From JAVVUJ01 sp964461765 (GTDB lineage: Bacteria > Bacillota > Clostridia > Peptostreptococcales > Anaerovoracaceae): a stretch of 64,000 nt of DNA. The notes under the pieces were generated by a model. It ran no database searches, was not told where the DNA came from, and worked only from the letters and a program-made list of their open reading frames with translations. Below, piece by piece: positions 45,331 through 53,816 of this stretch. The stretch lies in NCBI GenBank assembly GCA_964461765.1, contig CAYWVS010000006.1, positions 1 to 64,000 of the forward strand. Direction: 5' to 3'. The translations under genes and the position numbers were made by a program. How positions within the stretch are numbered: the stretch's first letter is position 1; each line of letters opens with the position of its first letter.

Positions 45331-45825
45331 ATGGCAACCAATTTTTTACAACAGCCCACAAATAATCCGGCGGATTATGAGATGAAAATTTCTAAAATGT
45401 ACCCGGATGTTTACAGGGTTTTAATGCCTTATATAGACAATGCGGTTGATTCTCTTGGTCAGCACCATGACCTAAACGATGAACAACTAAATGCACTTAC
45501 TTATCAAGTAATGAGAAACAGCTCCGTAATGAATCAACTTCCATATGGATATAATGAGACCACTATTGCCGATATGGTGAAAGTTTTACTTCTTTCTGCA
45601 ATTATTGCAAAGTATCAAGACGATCCCCCGTACTACCCATTTGCATATCCGGGATATCCAAATGTTTATCCAAGTTATCCTGCACCTTACCCTTATCCCT
45701 ATCCTTATGCCTACCCATATGCGGAATATCCTTATTCCATCCTTTCCCTTCTTCCCCTTGTCTTATCCGGAGGAAGATATTCTGGTGGAGACAGGGACTA
45801 CCGTGGTAGAGGTTATCGTCGATAG
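45331..45825 (+). CDS. Tyr/Pro-rich hypothetical protein (possible spore or surface protein)
   Basis: This 164-residue protein has an unknown but orderly N-terminal helical domain (residues 1-95). A low-complexity stretch of alternating Tyr and Pro (pattern YPxYP, about residues 98-137) and an RGG-like basic tail (RDYRGRGYRR) follow. Such Tyr/Pro-rich tails are typical of self-assembling coat or envelope proteins, so a spore-coat role is a guess. GGAGG precedes the start. Stop is TAG. Confidence 0.7.
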   Translation: MATNFLQQPTNNPADYEMKISKMYPDVYRVLMPYIDNAVDSLGQHHDLNDEQLNALTYQVMRNSSVMNQLPYGYNETTIADMVKVLLLSAIIAKYQDDPPYYPFAYPGYPNVYPSYPAPYPYPYPYAYPYAEYPYSILSLLPLVLSGGRYSGGDRDYRGRGYRR

Positions 45826-45927
45826 AGAAAGAGTTTTTAAAAATTTCTGTTTTAATAGAAAATGTTGCAAAATAGAATGAAAGACATAAAAATAACACGA
45901 AAAATAATTAGAGTAGATTTAAAAGTT

Positions 45928-45995
45928 ATTTAATAGATAATTTTAAATTATATTAGAGAAGATTTAATAGATAATTTTAAATTATATTAGAGCAG
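45928..45995 (+). repeat. 34-bp tandem repeat
   Basis: TTAATAGATAATTTTAAATT and its continuation ATATTAGAG occur at 45931 and again at 45965 (period 34), with degenerate further copies to about 46035. AT-rich and of unknown role. Confidence 0.75.
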
Positions 45996-46040
45996 ATCTA
46001 ATATTTGATTTGTATTAGAGCAGATTTAATAGATCTTTTG

Positions 46041-46089
46041 AGGCTGTATTATCATCGCCAATAGGTGATTTTGAGACAGCCTTTTTTTC
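46041..46089 (+). terminator. Rho-independent terminator-like hairpin
   Basis: AGGCTGT (46042-46048) pairs with ACAGCCT (46077-46083) around an inner imperfect stem, followed by seven T. No other gene is seen in the 45826-46267 gap. Confidence 0.7.
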
Positions 46090-46200
46090 TCTTTCTTTCT
46101 TGCTATCACACCCTTTTGACAATATGGATAAATGTTAAAGGTGGGAGGAAGTAACCTTTATTGAAGTGTGTTGAAGCTTACAAAGCTTACAAATGTTTGA

Positions 46201-46228
46201 TTGAATTTTGCGGTCAGTGCGATATAAT
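46201..46228 (+). promoter_or_regulatory. Sigma-A promoter of the stalk/SLH-like protein gene
   Basis: TTGAAT (46201-46206), 16-base spacer and TATAAT (46223-46228), 40 bases before the start codon. Confidence 0.55.
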
Positions 46229-46267
46229 AGATGAGTAGTGTTTTCAATTATTTATTCGGAGGTATTT

Positions 46268-47323
46268 ATGAAAAATCTCAGTTCACTTTTGCTTGCAGTA
46301 GTTCTGCTTCTTTCCCTTATCCCTGCAACCGCCCTTGCCGCTGATGTGACCGCTACAAAAACAGCATCTAAAGTCACGGTGAACGGTGAGGTCGAGTCCT
46401 TTGACGCATACACCATCAACGGCAACAATTATTTCAAATTGCGTGATATTGCCTATGTGCTATCCGGCACGGAGAAGCAGTTTGAGGTTACTTGGGACGG
46501 CGCAAAAAACGCAATCAATCTTATGAGCAACAAAGCTTATACTGTCACCGGTGGAGAGATGTCAATTTCCGCAGAAATAAAAGCGAAGTCAGCAACTCTC
46601 TCAACATCAAAGATATATCTTGACGACAACCTTGTTTCCGTAACTGCATATACAATAAACGGAAACAATTACTTTAAGTTAAGAGACCTTGGAAGTACCT
46701 TTAACGTTGGTATTGAATGGGATGGTAAAAACAACACTATTGTAATAGATACTAAAAAGGATTATGTTGATGAGACCAAACCTGCTGATACAAGCAAGCC
46801 TTGGGAGGCAACCAAACCTGTGGACACAAGAAAGCCTATCGAAACAAGCAAACCTGAAGAAAGCAATGGAGAGAAGATTACTCAAGATGCCAACGGAAAC
46901 ATTACTAAAGGTAAATTATTGCAGCTTTTTTATCAAGCTTATTTTATTGGCTATGCCGAGCCTAAGGCTAAAGATGGAGAGCATTGGGCCTATCCATATG
47001 CTTTTAATCTTAATGAATTTTCTCTTATAAGAAACTTTAGCGATTATAATTCTGATGAAAAATTAAATAATATTGCAACTCGTTATGAATTGGCTTGTTT
47101 TGCAACTATGCTTCATTTTGATCTAACTAATATAACATTTAGTGATAATTTAAGTTATGTTGATCAATATTCAGATGTTTCAGATAAACAGAAATATGAA
47201 ATTAACTATGTGTTAGAGCATGATATTATGTCTGGAAAAACAAAAGATAAGTTTAGTCCTTCTGGAGGAATATCTGAAGAAGAGGCTAAAAGTATTTTAT
47301 CTTTAGCTCGAAATAATCCATAA
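46268..47323 (+). CDS. Exported surface protein: two stalk repeats plus SLH-like C-terminus
   Basis: The protein has 351 residues from ATG 46268 (GGAGG upstream). The signal peptide ends ALAA near residue 24. Two stalk-domain copies follow, each containing AYTINGNNYFKLRDxxxxL (about 45-60 and 127-142). A Pro/Thr/Lys linker with DTSKP-type repeats (about 175-205) leads to a C-terminal region with SLH-like elements (ATRYELACFATMLHF, ILEHD-type VLEHDIMSGKTKDKFSPSGG). It is probably anchored to the cell wall. Base composition is more GC-rich in the first half than in the second, which suggests a mosaic origin. Confidence 0.82.
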   Translation: MKNLSSLLLAVVLLLSLIPATALAADVTATKTASKVTVNGEVESFDAYTINGNNYFKLRDIAYVLSGTEKQFEVTWDGAKNAINLMSNKAYTVTGGEMSISAEIKAKSATLSTSKIYLDDNLVSVTAYTINGNNYFKLRDLGSTFNVGIEWDGKNNTIVIDTKKDYVDETKPADTSKPWEATKPVDTRKPIETSKPEESNGEKITQDANGNITKGKLLQLFYQAYFIGYAEPKAKDGEHWAYPYAFNLNEFSLIRNFSDYNSDEKLNNIATRYELACFATMLHFDLTNITFSDNLSYVDQYSDVSDKQKYEINYVLEHDIMSGKTKDKFSPSGGISEEEAKSILSLARNNP

Positions 47324-47333
47324 CTTTTACTTT

Positions 47334-47365
47334 GCAGTAGATTGAAAATGCTACTGCTTTTTTAC
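47334..47365 (+). terminator. Rho-independent terminator
   Basis: GCAGTAG (47334-47340) and CTACTGC (47351-47357) are followed by a T-run, directly after the surface protein gene. Confidence 0.85.
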
Positions 47366-47369
47366 AGGG

Positions 47370-47560
47370 CAAACGCGCCTCCCAAGCTGCCGACCGCGGG
47401 CATTTATTCTGCAAGCAGTATTCCCCGGCATTCCCATATACCTCATAATTTTGAGCATTATTGGGCGTTGCGTGTTGAAGAAGCTGAGACATAGTTGTAC
47501 TTTGTTGCCTTATAATACCTTCTGTTAAAAAAACACCACTCCGTCAAAGGAGTGACTAAC
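47370..47560 (-). other. Intergenic stretch with relic-like GC-richer segment and an orphan terminator
   Basis: Bases 47370-47440 are noticeably richer in GC than the surroundings and open on the minus strand, but match no family I recognise. The hairpin CACTCC/GGAGTG (47537-47554) has a T-run on the minus strand, so it looks like a terminator without a surviving gene. Together they suggest a deleted minus-strand gene. Confidence 0.35.
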
Positions 47561-47687
47561 CGCCAAGGGAACTCTGTTTTTATGTTACATTAAACAGGCA
47601 ACTCTTAATTTATTTTATCAAATGTTTTGGATTTGTACATAATAAATTGATGGATTGAAATAAATACTAAGCACAAGGAGAACATCA

Positions 47688-48734
47688 ATGCAAAATAAGA
47701 TTAATCCCGTTAAAGGAGCATTTCACACCTCTGACAGCAGAGATGGGCAAAAAAATGATTTGACCAATAGTTCAGAAGCAATTCGTTTTATATACTTGGC
47801 AGGTGGTTGCTTCTGGGGTGTAGAAGAATATATGTCACGGATTCCGGGGGTTTTGGATGTAATCTCCGGTTACGCTAATGGTAACACAGAAAATCCTTCC
47901 TATGAAGATGTTTGCTGTAAAAATACCGGTCATGCAGAAACTGTACAGGTAAAATTTGATAGTAAGATTTTACCGCTACATGTACTTTTAGAGACTTTTT
48001 TCACCATTATAGACCCTAGGAGGGCAGACGGACAGGGAAATGACATTGGTCCTCAATACCGAACAGGAATTTATTATATATACGAAACTGATTTGCCGGT
48101 GATAGAAGAAATAGTGAAAAACGAGCAACAAAAACACAATTTGCCTATTGTAACTGAGGTACTGCCCCTTGACAATTTTTACATGGCAGAGGAATATCAT
48201 CAAGATTATCTTAGGAAAAATCCTAAGGGTTATTGTCATATTGACGTGACTGCAGCAAAGGATAATGCATTGTTTAGTTTGATAAAATCTAAAAATTATC
48301 CTGAACCTTCAAAAACCGAGCTAAAGGAAAAACTTTCTCACATACAATACCGAGTGACACAAGAAAATGATACGGAGCCTCCCTTTTTAAACGAATACTT
48401 TGACAATCATGAAAAGGGGATTTATGTGGACGTGGTGACAGGTGAACCTCTGTTTTCCTCTACTGATAAATACGATTCCGGCTGTGGTTGGCCTAGCTTT
48501 ACAAAACCAATGACACCTGAAGTGGTTACCGAGCATAAGGATACAAGCCATAACATGATTCGAGTTGAAGTGCGCAGTAGATCAGACAAAACACATTTGG
48601 GGCATGTTTTTACCGATGGACCAAGGGATAAAGGCGGTCTTAGATACTGTATCAACAGTGCTTCCCTTCGATTTATCCCCTATGATGAAATGGAAAAAGA
48701 GGGCTACGGGTATTTGATGGAATATATTGATTAA
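47688..48734 (+). CDS. msrAB: Peptide methionine sulfoxide reductase MsrA-MsrB fusion
   Basis: This 348-residue bifunctional enzyme repairs oxidised Met. MsrA comes first: catalytic C41 in AGGCFWGVEEY, then GYANGNTENPSYEDVCCKNTGHAE and a D/Y-rich core. MsrB follows from about residue 205: RVTQENDTEPPFLNEY, SGCGWPSF (zinc and structural Cys) and the catalytic RYCINSASLRF near the end. Both halves have Cys rather than selenocysteine. Full-length fusions of about 350 residues are common in Firmicutes. AAGGAG precedes the ATG. Confidence 0.95.
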   Translation: MQNKINPVKGAFHTSDSRDGQKNDLTNSSEAIRFIYLAGGCFWGVEEYMSRIPGVLDVISGYANGNTENPSYEDVCCKNTGHAETVQVKFDSKILPLHVLLETFFTIIDPRRADGQGNDIGPQYRTGIYYIYETDLPVIEEIVKNEQQKHNLPIVTEVLPLDNFYMAEEYHQDYLRKNPKGYCHIDVTAAKDNALFSLIKSKNYPEPSKTELKEKLSHIQYRVTQENDTEPPFLNEYFDNHEKGIYVDVVTGEPLFSSTDKYDSGCGWPSFTKPMTPEVVTEHKDTSHNMIRVEVRSRSDKTHLGHVFTDGPRDKGGLRYCINSASLRFIPYDEMEKEGYGYLMEYID

Positions 48735-48802
48735 GATGGATGTAGATTTTCTTTAACATAAGAGGCAACAGGATAGAAAAATTTTACAACCTTTAAACGA
48801 AT

Positions 48803-49459
48803 TTACCATAAAACTTCGAATCGATTTCGATTAAACTGTAAAAGCCCTTCATCTCGCATTTTGCAGAGCTCTTTGGACATGGCACTTCTATCAACGCATA
48901 GATAATCGGCCAGTTCCTCACGGTTGAAGGGGATTGTAAATTTGTTTGCAGCACCTTTTTGCATATTTAAAAATGCTCTTAGCTTTTCACGGGTACTTCT
49001 TTTGGAAAGGATCTCGATTTTTTCATTTAGCAGCAAGTTTTTACGGGCTACCACTTTTAACATATTTTCCACCAACTCCCTATGGAATTGGCAGGAAGAA
49101 GAGCAGGTGTGAATGATTTTTCTATAATCCATAAATAGCACTTCGCAATCCTCGGTAGCAACAACGGTAACGGGGCTGCAGTCAATTTCAGCACAAGCAA
49201 AAACTTCGGCAAAAAGTTCAGATTTGGTTAAGTTTGCCAGAATACTGGAATTTCCATCAACATCCTCCTTGACAATTTTAACTCTACCCCTTAGGATTAA
49301 CCCCACAAAATCAACTCTATTTCCCGTCAACAATATGACCTCATCTTTTTTATATGACATTACTTTTGGTGAAATACAGCTCAAGATTTGTTCAAAGGAA
49401 TCCATGTCTATTTTGTAAAATAAAGGGCTATTTTTCAATATCTCATTATATTTTTTCAT
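48803..49459 (-). CDS. Crp/Fnr family transcriptional regulator
   Basis: The protein has 218 residues from ATG 49459 (AAAGG upstream; the in-frame TTG at 49468 is inside it). The N-terminal cyclic-nucleotide-binding-like barrel spans about 20-130 (VILLTGNRVDFVGLILRGRVKIVKEDVDG). The C-terminal winged helix shows FTIPFNREELADYLCVDRSAMSKELCKMRDEG. No N-terminal Fe-S Cys cluster as in true Fnr is present, though Cys occur in the barrel (FACAEIDCSP). It is divergent from the ferredoxin gene at 49813 and probably controls it in response to redox or NO stress. Confidence 0.9.
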   Translation of the reverse strand: MKKYNEILKNSPLFYKIDMDSFEQILSCISPKVMSYKKDEVILLTGNRVDFVGLILRGRVKIVKEDVDGNSSILANLTKSELFAEVFACAEIDCSPVTVVATEDCEVLFMDYRKIIHTCSSSCQFHRELVENMLKVVARKNLLLNEKIEILSKRSTREKLRAFLNMQKGAANKFTIPFNREELADYLCVDRSAMSKELCKMRDEGLLQFNRNRFEVLW

Positions 49460-49670
49460 TAATGTCAACCTTTGTAAAATTTTTTTATCTGAATATATTT
49501 ATGGGAAACGGCGGCTTTAACATTAGGAAATATCTTTTTTAAAAATAAATTTATGTTGCATAAACAACAGAATTCTTTTGCTCATTGTATTATAATTCAA
49601 TCATAAAATCAATTAATTTTGAGTATTTTATAAAAAATTTTGATTTGATTGGCAAATACTTTTATAATTC

Positions 49671-49704
49671 ATTTGGCTAAAAAACCATTTTAGTTTAGCC
49701 AAAT
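49671..49704. promoter_or_regulatory. 11-bp inverted repeat in divergent promoter region
   Basis: ATTTGGCTAAA (49671-49681) and TTTAGCCAAAT (49694-49704) are perfect inverted copies 12 bases apart, between the Crp/Fnr gene and the ferredoxin gene. It may be a regulator site or a hairpin. Confidence 0.55.
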
Positions 49705-49728
49705 AAAAAATCTAAATGATAATATTTA

Positions 49729-49764
49729 CAAACGAAATGCTTTAAATGCAAACGAAATGCTTTA
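49729..49764 (+). repeat. 16-bp direct repeat before the ferredoxin gene
   Basis: CAAACGAAATGCTTTA occurs at 49729-49744 and 49749-49764, period 20 bases, i.e. two helical turns. This geometry fits paired regulator binding sites. Confidence 0.6.
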
Positions 49765-49812
49765 TAAAAAATATAAAAGATAGTTTTCAACATTTAATTT
49801 GGAGGTAAAAAA

Positions 49813-50436
49813 ATGATCAGAAAAATTATTAAAATAAATGAAGATTTATGTAATGGATGTGGATTGTGTGCAACGGCTTGCCATGAAGGAGCCATCGGCA
49901 TGGTGGATGGAAAGGCAAAACTTTTGAGAGAGGATTATTGCGATGGGCTTGGAAATTGCTTGCCTGTTTGTCCTACAGGAGCTATTTCCTTTGAGGAAAA
50001 AGAGGCTCCCGCTTTTAACGAGGCAGCGGTGAAAGCAAACCTAAAGCATTTACCCATCCAGCAGGTATCCACTCAATTGAACCAATGGCCCGTTCAAATA
50101 AAATTGGTACCCGTCAATGCCAGATATTTTGAGAATGCACATCTTTTGATTGCAGCAGATTGTACGGCCTTTGCCTACGGAAATTTTCACAATGAATTTA
50201 TGAAAAACAGAGTAACCCTTATCGGGTGCCCTAAGTTGGATGAAGGGGATTACAGCCAAAAACTCACGGAGATATTGGTTTCCAACAATATTAAATCTGT
50301 AACAGTTGCACGAATGGAAGTTCCATGCTGCGGGGGGATAGAAAACGCAGTAAAGACAGCTTTAAACAATTGTGGAAAATTGATTCAGTGGAATGTGGTA
50401 ACTATATCTACAGAAGGAACTATCTTGCAGGATTAA
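49813..50436 (+). CDS. 4Fe-4S ferredoxin-domain protein
   Basis: This 207-residue protein has two 4Fe-4S motifs in its first 60 residues (LCNGCGLCATACHEGAI and a second with CDGLGNCLPVCPTGAI; the second cluster motif has altered spacing). A C-terminal domain of about 130 residues follows, including VTLIGCPKLDEGDY and EVPCCGG. This architecture occurs beside Crp/Fnr regulators and hybrid-cluster protein genes in Clostridia and suggests an electron-transfer partner in anaerobic stress metabolism. GGAGG precedes the start; it is divergent from the regulator gene. Confidence 0.88.
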   Translation: MIRKIIKINEDLCNGCGLCATACHEGAIGMVDGKAKLLREDYCDGLGNCLPVCPTGAISFEEKEAPAFNEAAVKANLKHLPIQQVSTQLNQWPVQIKLVPVNARYFENAHLLIAADCTAFAYGNFHNEFMKNRVTLIGCPKLDEGDYSQKLTEILVSNNIKSVTVARMEVPCCGGIENAVKTALNNCGKLIQWNVVTISTEGTILQD

Positions 50437-50471
50437 AACTCGACAGATACATATTCAATTTCATATATCTT

Positions 50472-50506
50472 AAAATCAGCATCAACAGAGAATTGATGCT
50501 GATTTT
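50472..50506. terminator. Bidirectional rho-independent terminator
   Basis: 14-base arms AAAATCAGCATCAA (50472-50485) and TTGATGCTGATTTT (50493-50506) lie between convergent genes. Confidence 0.9.
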
Positions 50507-50529
50507 ATATTTGCAATATGCAATAACTT

Positions 50530-50796
50530 TTAAAGAATTGAAACAGCCGCTTGAACTTTGGCAGCTAATGCCTGCTCTAAAACAGATATATCCGCTACAA
50601 TTGCCTGAACAGAGCTATTCACTGATAATAATTGAGCTGGAGTTATGCCTTCTGTTCCCAGAAAAAATTGAATTTTTTCACCTTCGGCATTTAATATATG
50701 AGATAGCCCGGATTCCACCATGGCCACAGACTCGATTAAATCTGCTACTGCTTGACTAAGGGTACCGGTGGTATAGTTTACGGTTGGCACTGACAT
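50530..50796 (-). CDS. Small helical protein with the 'AEGEKIQ' motif
   Basis: This 88-residue, almost wholly helical protein contains LIESVAMVESGLSHILNAEGEKIQ-type sequence at about residues 20-43. The same motif is in the C-terminal half of the Cys-rich protein at 51020. Versions of this domain occur in Bacillus and Clostridium proteins, some next to collagen-like or exosporium proteins, so a spore-surface role is a guess. GAGGGG precedes the start. No catalytic residues are evident. Confidence 0.7.
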   Translation of the reverse strand: MSVPTVNYTTGTLSQAVADLIESVAMVESGLSHILNAEGEKIQFFLGTEGITPAQLLSVNSSVQAIVADISVLEQALAAKVQAAVSIL

Positions 50797-51019
50797 TGTA
50801 TTTTTTCCCCTCGTAGTATATTATATATAGGCAAATTTAGCCTACTATATAATATAGGTAAAACTTGAATTTTGTTACTAAAATTTCACAGAACTTCACC
50901 TAATGAATATAATAAATAATAACGAAGAATTTTAATTGGATTTTGATTTTAAAAATTCATTCAATGTATTTTCGTTATTATAAATCCAATTAGTTAAATT
51001 ATAGAAAGGTTTGTTTGAT

Positions 51020-51553
51020 ATGTTGAACAATTTATCAAATAGTCCGATTAATGCATATACCTTTATTCCTACCGTGGAAGATTTTAATTCAAATGATGGC
51101 TGGGATGGGGATGAATATTTTGAGGCAAGTGAAAATTTTGAAAAAAATTCAGATAAAGATGATGATGAAAATCATTCGACTAAAACGATTCTTGACAAAA
51201 TCATAGATTATAATTGGGGCAAGTATGATCATTGTTGCTCAGGTTGCTGTAATTGTTGCGATTATAATTGCCATTGCTGCTGCTGTGATGAGTGCTACTG
51301 TTCGCCAAATTGTGAAATTGATTGTAAGTATCTTAAATCCAGTTTAATAGATTCAGTGGCTAAAATCGAAGTGGCTCTTTCGGGCATTATTCATGCTGAA
51401 GGCGAAAAAATACAAAGAGCTCTAGACCATTCTTTATGTATGGAAGATATTTTGAAAGTAAATGATTCAGTAAAGCATACCATTTCACAGATTACAAAAT
51501 TGGAAAACTTACTTTTAAAAAAGCTTGAGTTAGCAAAAACATTATGTGATTAA
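51020..51553 (+). CDS. Cys-rich protein with 'AEGEKIQ' helical domain
   Basis: The protein has 177 residues from ATG 51020 (GAAAGG upstream). Three parts are visible: an acidic, Asn/Asp/Glu-rich N-terminus (1-65); a core of 15 Cys in 31 residues at 72-102 (CC, CCxCC and CxCCCC clusters with His and Tyr); and a helical domain (103-177) homologous to the small protein at 50530. The Cys core could bind several metal ions or form a disulfide-crosslinked coat. No signal peptide. Function is unknown; metallothionein-like and spore-coat roles are both open. Confidence 0.75.
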   Translation: MLNNLSNSPINAYTFIPTVEDFNSNDGWDGDEYFEASENFEKNSDKDDDENHSTKTILDKIIDYNWGKYDHCCSGCCNCCDYNCHCCCCDECYCSPNCEIDCKYLKSSLIDSVAKIEVALSGIIHAEGEKIQRALDHSLCMEDILKVNDSVKHTISQITKLENLLLKKLELAKTLCD

Positions 51554-51625
51554 AAGGACTGATTAAACATTTGAGTACTTTATATACCTTAGAGGTACCT
51601 AAAGAGTTATAAAAGTATGCAAAAT

Positions 51626-51649
51626 AGCGACATCTATTACGATGTCGCT
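51626..51649. terminator. Hairpin between convergent genes
   Basis: AGCGACATC (51626-51634) and GATGTCGCT (51641-51649), flanked by A-run on one side. It is likely a terminator for the minus-strand hydrolase gene or both. Confidence 0.6.
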
Positions 51650-51769
51650 AAAAAAAAGGTTCTGAATAAGGTTTAGTATAAATGAAATAATCATGTGATA
51701 TTCTTAATGATTTTTTATTGTTCCAAAATTGTATGCTAAACATTCTATTGTGATTGATTTTTAATAATA

Positions 51770-53548
51770 CTATCTAGGCTCCATAATTTGATTTCCTACA
51801 AGCTCTAATTGGCGATCAGGATTTAGAGGATATTGATAATGATCCAAAACATCCAGTATTAATGCCATATCACCTAAAGTCACTTGACCTTTAGGGCTAA
51901 AGCTATTCTTGCTTGGTCCTTGCATGATACCAAAATAGTAAAGCTTTGACATATTATAATAAGCATAATGAGAACGTGAAACGTCTTTTTTATTTAAAGT
52001 ATTGAAGTCAATGGTATCAGGAAGAACTAATATCCTATCCAATATCATAGCTAAGTCAGCACGAGTAATATTTTGATTTGGGTTAAATTTATTGTTACTT
52101 CCAACCAATACTCCACGTTTTTTCAATGCATTTACTTGTCCTTTACCCACGAAGTCTTTAATGTCAGAGAAGGATTCTCCGTTTGGCTCTGGTGGTACAT
52201 AGGTGTACTCGGCTAATAAGATGGCCACATCTCCTCTGGTCAATATGGTTTTTTCAGTTACTTTTTTATTCCCTTTTTTATCCAAAATATCCATTAAAGC
52301 CATTTGCTTAGGCTTAGAAGGCTTATCCGGTCTAGGCTTTTTTCCGGGGGTTGAAGGTTCCGGCGAAGGCTCAGGTGTTGGTTCCGGTGTGGGTTCAGGT
52401 TCAGGTGATGGAGAAGGATCCGGTGCCGGTGGTGGCTGAATTGCTCCAGTTAATGTTGTGGTATAAAAATCCCAAATTGCCGTATCTTCCTGTCCTAATG
52501 CCCAGCTTCCGGCGCCTTTTAAATTATAATTTTTAATTACATTCAACTTATAATTTACTGCGGTGGTATTGTCATACCAGATACGGTACGTACCTTCAGA
52601 TAGAATTCGTCCTCCCCAAATTTTAGGCTTGGGATCTTCGGGTTTAATGGTAACTACAACATGTGCCGATTGGGTAGGTTCATCATATTTAAAAGTTGAG
52701 GCGTAATTGGCTCTCAAAAACTCCACATCGTTTGCGGTAACTCCGATACCTCCTACGGCTTCTCCGTCTTTCCAGTATCTACCGAAAAAGGGCATTCCTG
52801 CAACAATTTTATCAGCGGGTACTCCTTGATTTAAGGCGTATTTAATTGAACTATCAAAGAAGGTACTGCTGGATACGGGTCCTATAGGTCCCCCGTGATA
52901 AGACTCGTCATAAGCCATGATCATCAAATAATCAGAGTATTGAGATAAAGCCTTATAATCATAGGATCCATGCCAACCTAATGTCCACCCTTTAGGGTTT
53001 GCGGCAACGGCTACGGAGACAATCTTATGCGAAGGAATTTTTTCCCTCAAAAGTCTGGTAAAGTCGGTATATTGTTGTCGATATTGCTCATTAACATTTT
53101 CAATATCGATGTTGATACCATCCAGATTATATTTTTCAATCATTTGTGCTATTTGGGTAGATAGGGCATTTCTATTATCTAATGCTGTCATTCCTAGAGG
53201 TCTGTCCCAGTGGTTACTGATAAATGGGATGACTTTTAATCCCCTGTTATGCATTTCGGTGATAAATGCGGGGTCTATCTTATCAGAAGGAGTGATCAGC
53301 AGACTTCCGTCGGATTTGATATCAAAATAGTCAGGATTGACAGTATTAACACTGCCTTTGGTACTATCCAATATTTTCATATAAGAAATAGTAGTTCCTC
53401 CATATAAATAAGATAAACTTTCTTTGTTGGTGTCAGCGGATAATTTTGCCGGTGGTTCAGAAGATGCGAAAACACTTGAAGTAACTTGCATAATACACAA
53501 TAGAACTACTAAAAGATGGAGCAATATAAAATATTTTGTGCTTTTCAT
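51770..53548 (-). CDS. Secreted GH18 hydrolase with Pro-Glu linker and SLH domains
   Basis: This 592-residue surface glycosidase has a signal peptide in residues 1-29 (ending VFAS). A GH18 catalytic barrel follows with the DGxxxDxE motif LDGINIDIE (catalytic Glu150) and MIMAYDESY, spanning about 45-370. It resembles YaaH/SleL-type N-acetylglucosaminidases that act on peptidoglycan in spores or walls. A PSPEPEPTP repeat linker (about 375-405) leads to SLH modules (RGDVAILLAEY, ITRADLAMILDRIL, VTLGDMALILDVL) for wall anchoring. Stop is TAG. Confidence 0.9.
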   Translation of the reverse strand: MKSTKYFILLHLLVVLLCIMQVTSSVFASSEPPAKLSADTNKESLSYLYGGTTISYMKILDSTKGSVNTVNPDYFDIKSDGSLLITPSDKIDPAFITEMHNRGLKVIPFISNHWDRPLGMTALDNRNALSTQIAQMIEKYNLDGINIDIENVNEQYRQQYTDFTRLLREKIPSHKIVSVAVAANPKGWTLGWHGSYDYKALSQYSDYLMIMAYDESYHGGPIGPVSSSTFFDSSIKYALNQGVPADKIVAGMPFFGRYWKDGEAVGGIGVTANDVEFLRANYASTFKYDEPTQSAHVVVTIKPEDPKPKIWGGRILSEGTYRIWYDNTTAVNYKLNVIKNYNLKGAGSWALGQEDTAIWDFYTTTLTGAIQPPPAPDPSPSPEPEPTPEPTPEPSPEPSTPGKKPRPDKPSKPKQMALMDILDKKGNKKVTEKTILTRGDVAILLAEYTYVPPEPNGESFSDIKDFVGKGQVNALKKRGVLVGSNNKFNPNQNITRADLAMILDRILVLPDTIDFNTLNKKDVSRSHYAYYNMSKLYYFGIMQGPSKNSFSPKGQVTLGDMALILDVLDHYQYPLNPDRQLELVGNQIMEPR

Positions 53549-53816
53549 GGTTGTTATCCTTTCTTATAAATTTCCTTTTTCATACATTTTAAGATATATC
53601 TATTTTAAATATAAAAATCTGAATCATACCTGACTAATTTTGTAAATAAATTTATTACTAAACTTAATAAAGTGCAAAAATTGATATTTTACAGATTACT
53701 TATAAAAAATATACAAAGATAAACTAAAATCTATTGCAAATAAAATTAAAAATATATATAATAACTTAACGAATTAAACATTGAAATTTCAATTGGCAAA
53801 GCAGAGGGTGCAAAAA

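Noticed and set aside
45928..46035. CRISPR array
   Set aside because: Only two good copies directly adjacent with no spacers, and AT-rich low complexity.
47286..47492. Minus-strand 68-residue protein
   Set aside because: It overlaps the terminator of the surface protein gene and shows no family; at best a relic.
47688..48734. Selenocysteine in MsrA
   Set aside because: The catalytic codon is TGC (Cys) and no in-frame TGA is present.
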